From CAZMCH01 sp964564735 (GTDB taxonomy: Bacteria; Poribacteria; DTPJ01), in the NCBI GenBank assembly GCA_964564735.1, contig CAZMCH010000011.1:9637-73636 (forward strand): 64,000 bases of DNA. Direction: 5' to 3'. Under the pieces are notes generated by a model. It searched no databases. It had not been told where the DNA came from and saw nothing but the letters and a program-made list of their open reading frames with translations. Each line of letters begins with the position of its first letter. Within the stretch, counting starts at the first letter, position 1. Below are positions 61,377 through 64,000 of the stretch, piece by piece. A program made the translations under genes and the position numbers.

Positions 61377-62723
61377 TTAATTCTTGGGTAAAATCTTTGG
61401 TTCTTTTTCCCCTGCCTGAATCATTCTGCCTTTTAGCCTTGAAGAAAGCTCAATACGAATATCAGCATAAGACTTTTCTGTAACAAGATTATTGCGTTCA
61501 TGCGGATCAGCTATTAGATCATAAAGGTAATCCTCAATATAAATATCACTATCAGGGTCACTACCTGTTTTTTCTGGTGCGCGGACAGAGTATTTCCATT
61601 CCTTTGTTCTAATAGCTCTTCCACAATGGCTTTCACTTATTTGCAAAAAGACTTCATCAACCCATTCTCTTGCTGTTCCATTGACAAGAGTTTGAAGTGA
61701 ATTGCCTCTCATATAATCTGGTTTTTTTAATCCTCCTGCAGAAAGAATAGTAGATGGCAAATCGATAAGGCTAACTAATTCATCAATTACAACGCCTCCT
61801 GTAAAGTTTGGACCATATATAACCATTGGTATTCGTATACAACTATCATGGCAAGAACGCTTATATTCACTGTTTCTGGTGCGGAAATGTGAACCATGAT
61901 CGCTTGTGAATATTATCAATGTATTATCTGCGATTCCCATCTGATCGAGTTTTTGTCTGATCCGACCAAGATTCTCATCAAGGCTATTACAGCATCCAAG
62001 ATAATCAGGATAATTCTCTCGCCAATCTCCCTCAGTTCCAACCAAATCACCGGGGATTTTATAGTTAGACCATTTTTCTTTTGAGTTATAAGGTCCCTCA
62101 TAGCGATTATGATCATTTTGATGATGAGGCTCTATAAATGACAGGAAAAGAAAGAAAGGTTTTTCACTGTTTCTGGTATCAAGATATTCCAATGCCCAAT
62201 CACCAAGAGCATCAACACGATAGCGTCCTTCAGGGAATTCACGTTTATTCATATCACCATCAAACATGTGTCCATCGTAGCTATGGCTTGTGAATTCTAG
62301 GACATCGGAAGCAAGCCAAAAGTCTTTGTATCCTCCGCGCCTTTCAGGAGGGACAGGTTTAATACGAAAATCATCGGGACCGCCAATAGCACCTGTTGAT
62401 GCAAGATGCCATTTTCCGATATAACCGACTTCATAACCTGCTTCGCTGAGCCAATTTGCTATCGTCTTTTCACCTATCGATAACATGCGATGGTTTGTAT
62501 GACAACCAACCTCTGTTGCATATTTGCCTGTCTGTATGCAGGCACGCGCAGGGCCACAAACTGGTTGACAAGTAAATGCTCGTTCAAATTTTACTCCCTC
62601 TTTTGCCATACGATCCAAATTAGGTGTTATTGGTAGTTCCTGACCATAGCATCCACAAGTATCCCATCGTTGCTGATCAGTAAAAAAGAAAATAATATTA
62701 GGTTGGTTAGTGTTTTTTGTCAT
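61377..62723 (-). CDS. Type I sulfatase (formylglycine-dependent)
   Basis: The protein has 448 residues from the ATG at 62723 (AGAAAGGTATATGAA before it); the upstream TTG at 62774 has a poor site. The alkaline-phosphatase-like fold is clear: NIIFFFTDQQRWDTCGCYG (calcium-site Asp), CGPAR at 56-60 (the CxPxR motif whose Cys becomes formylglycine), TGKYATEVG, GYIGKWHLAS, TLIIFTSDHGSHF. No signal peptide is present, so it works in the cytoplasm unless it is exported in another way. A modifying enzyme (FGE or anSME) is not in the window. The substrate is a sulfate ester, likely on a sugar. Confidence 0.92.
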   Translation of the reverse strand: MTKNTNQPNIIFFFTDQQRWDTCGCYGQELPITPNLDRMAKEGVKFERAFTCQPVCGPARACIQTGKYATEVGCHTNHRMLSIGEKTIANWLSEAGYEVGYIGKWHLASTGAIGGPDDFRIKPVPPERRGGYKDFWLASDVLEFTSHSYDGHMFDGDMNKREFPEGRYRVDALGDWALEYLDTRNSEKPFFLFLSFIEPHHQNDHNRYEGPYNSKEKWSNYKIPGDLVGTEGDWRENYPDYLGCCNSLDENLGRIRQKLDQMGIADNTLIIFTSDHGSHFRTRNSEYKRSCHDSCIRIPMVIYGPNFTGGVVIDELVSLIDLPSTILSAGGLKKPDYMRGNSLQTLVNGTAREWVDEVFLQISESHCGRAIRTKEWKYSVRAPEKTGSDPDSDIYIEDYLYDLIADPHERNNLVTEKSYADIRIELSSRLKGRMIQAGEKEPKILPKN

Positions 62724-62783
62724 TTCATATACCTTTCTACTTGATAGTTTTAGGCACAACTTTTTTAATATCAAGAAAAGTTC

Positions 62784-62975
62784 TTATGGGTTGAGAGATC
62801 GCAGCATTTCTGAAATACCAGCACCAGTGATATGTTGTGCGGTGAATGAAAAAGATGGTTCAGTTTTGATTTTTGCCGATACCCATTTATCACGCGTATC
62901 AAATTCCTCAGGATTTGGTGATATTTCCTGAACAGAACCTGTAATTATCAAAGCTATACTTAATGAAAGTAACAT
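62784..62975 (-). CDS. Small exported peptide, possibly a gene remnant
   Basis: The ATG at 62975 lies 8 bases after GGAGG. The 63-residue product starts with a short hydrophobic signal (LLSLSIALIITGSVQ) and goes on NPEEFDTRDKWVSAKI and EPSFSFTAQHITGAGISEML. It has no membrane segment after that. The DTRDKWVSAK and FSFT strings recall the N-terminus of longer glycosidase-like proteins, so this may be what is left of a deleted gene, but the likeness is weak. It precedes the sulfatase on the same strand and is divergent from the interrupted gene at 63102. Confidence 0.45.
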   Translation of the reverse strand: MLLSLSIALIITGSVQEISPNPEEFDTRDKWVSAKIKTEPSFSFTAQHITGAGISEMLRSLNP

Positions 62976-63027
62976 TCTTGCATCCTCCCATGCTTTCAAG
63001 AAATCAGCTTGCATATCATATCTATAT

Positions 63028-63058
63028 TATGTTAAAATAGCTTTGCTATTATAACATA
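63028..63058. promoter_or_regulatory. Operator-like dyad between divergent genes
   Basis: Arms of 14 bases (63028-63041 with 63045-63058) pair except for one A-A position, around a TTT centre. The dyad includes TATAAT on the minus strand (63048-63053) and lies between the genes starting at 62975 and 63102. A clear -35 at good spacing is not seen for either direction. Confidence 0.5.
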
Positions 63059-63101
63059 GGTCAATTATCATTTCTAGCTTTCATTTTTGGAGGTTTTTTC
63101 C

Positions 63102-64000
63102 ATGAAATACAATGATAATGTCAATATCGCAAAATATGCAAGAATAGAGAATAATACACAAGATATAACGCTTGAATGGGAGGAAATGAGAGATATTTTT
63201 GCTGTTGTCGTCCAGTGTTCGGATTCTTCTGCATTAAAAAATGCAAAGATTCAATATTGGCAGATGATATGGCCTAACCAAAGAGTAAACAAAGGTGCTG
63301 TAGTCGGCGCGGGTGGATCAGGATGGATGGCTACTGATGATCCATATAATGGCAACTGGAAAGATGCGGATATAAAAGTAAAATTTCAGGATAATCTTGC
63401 TATATATACATTTAATCCTATAAATAACAAGGAATTTTCCGATATAAAAGATTTTGATGTAAATTATAGAAGGACGCTGAAACTTCGCATATTATTTGAA
63501 AACAAAAGACCAGAAATAACGACGGTCGAAGTATATAGCGACTCAATATGGAAAGAAACGGAAATTAAAATTGAATGGGGCGAAAAATTTTCCGATACAA
63601 ACTGGCAAGGACATATTTCTGTTTATAATGGTGAATTACTGAGTGTTAGTTCGATAACTCAAAATGTCTCAATGAAAGAGAATATGTCGTGGATATGTGA
63701 TGGCAGAAGCGGTGCTATAAATACAAAGATAAAATTTGCCTTCAATGAAGATATAAACTCTTATGATAAGACTATTGCAACCATTAAAAGCACGGAGAAA
63801 GACTTTTCTTTTCTCATTGATGATATTGAAGCGGGAGAGAAAATTTTCATAAAGGATTTAGACGTTCTTATAACAAAATCATTAGATAATATTGATTATA
63901 AAGAATTTAGATAGTATTGGGATACCAATCATCCTTTGACCCTATATGACAGATTATTTGACCTGCCAGAGCAGTCCTATGATAAATCATGGAACGATAT
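63102..64000 (+). pseudogene. Large protein of unknown function, interrupted by an in-frame TAG and cut by the window edge
   Basis: The ATG at 63102 follows GGAGG by 7 bases. The 270-residue first part has WEEMRDIFAVVVQCSD, a Gly-rich VVGAGGSGWMATDDPYNGNW segment and beta-rich repeats with no known signature. It stops at TAG (63912-63914). The same frame stays open for the last 28 codons and reads like protein (YWDTNHPLTLYDRLFDLPE). I therefore think the gene goes on beyond the window and that the TAG is a premature stop or a base error. It has no signal peptide. Function unknown; beta-sandwich folds are likely. Confidence 0.6.

Noticed and set aside
62724..62774. Longer sulfatase N-terminus from the TTG at 62774
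   Set aside because: The extra 17 residues are not like the family and have no ribosome-binding site; MTKNTNQPN fits the usual sulfatase start.
63912..63914. Pyrrolysine or genome-wide recoding of TAG
   Set aside because: Several clear genes in the window end with TAG as a normal stop.
1..64000. tRNA, rRNA, CRISPR arrays, insertion sequences or prophage genes
   Set aside because: I saw no T-loop/acceptor patterns, no regularly spaced repeats, and no transposase, integrase or phage protein in any frame.

Overview
The window is A+T-rich DNA from a flagellated, didermic bacterium. Lipoproteins with lipoboxes, a PorV/PorQ-like outer-membrane barrel and a TonB-like inner-membrane protein point to two membranes. 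The gene mix (DUF6785-type membrane proteins, paired Gfo/Idh/MocA oxidoreductases, a sulfatase, an FAD_oxidored-type dehydrogenase with HEAT repeats, a beta-helix protein, many TPR proteins) is typical of uncultured Poribacteria-like or Hydrogenedentes-like lineages. That assignment is inference; there is no rRNA in the window. TTG starts are frequent and are supported by good ribosome-binding sites.

Layout. 1-3150 (minus): a secreted CxxCH heme protein cut by the window edge, a sigma-54 response regulator, ribosomal protein S21 and a two-domain Ig-like lipoprotein. 3.8-4.8 kb (minus): dprA. 4.9-13.7 kb (plus): sugar kinase, HicAB (hicA frameshifted), FAH-family enzyme, MFS transporter, a giant WD40/Ig-like secreted protein and an oxidoreductase, which together look like uptake and catabolism of a sugar acid or similar carbon source. 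A second oxidoreductase faces them. 15.1-18.0 kb: pyrK-pyrD-pyrB from one strong promoter, with pyrB carrying a PyrI-like zinc domain. 18.0-20.1 kb (minus): a B12/radical-SAM protein and an RRM RNA-binding protein. 20.8-23.1 kb: L25, a cell-wall amidase and a GerMN protein. 23.2-34.6 kb: two DUF6785 membrane proteins around a beta-helix protein and ComEA, then a duplicated DUF1284-like protein, a phosphoesterase and a double FAD oxidoreductase.

The most coherent system is at 34.7-48.9 kb. A minus-strand operon fliC-fliS-fliD-flaG reads away from a plus-strand block: sensor kinase, TPR protein, TPR-glycosyltransferase, B12/radical-SAM protein, methyltransferase, NodB-like deacetylase, nucleotide-sugar epimerase, family 2 glycosyltransferase and a second sigma-54 activator. 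Both flagellin and the TPR/glycosyltransferase operon have sigma-28 promoters with TAAAGTTT, an 11-base spacer and a CGATAT-type -10. The sequence thus ties a glycan-building and modifying pathway to the flagellar regulon; I read it as a flagellin-decorating system.

48.9-64 kb holds lysA and then an envelope cluster on the minus strand: DUF5683-like protein, PorV/PorQ-like barrel, HAD phosphatase, TPR lipoprotein, TonB-like VWA protein, a 1304-residue secreted subtilase with FG-GAP repeats and a type IX-like C-terminal domain, a Nudix hydrolase and a sulfatase. The last gene, on the plus strand, is interrupted by an in-frame TAG.

Regulatory sequence is unusually readable: near-consensus sigma-70 promoters for rpsU, dprA, the kinase cluster, pyr, lysA, the RRM gene and L25. 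The last two are divergent and each has a copy of a perfect 30-bp inverted repeat next to its -35 box.
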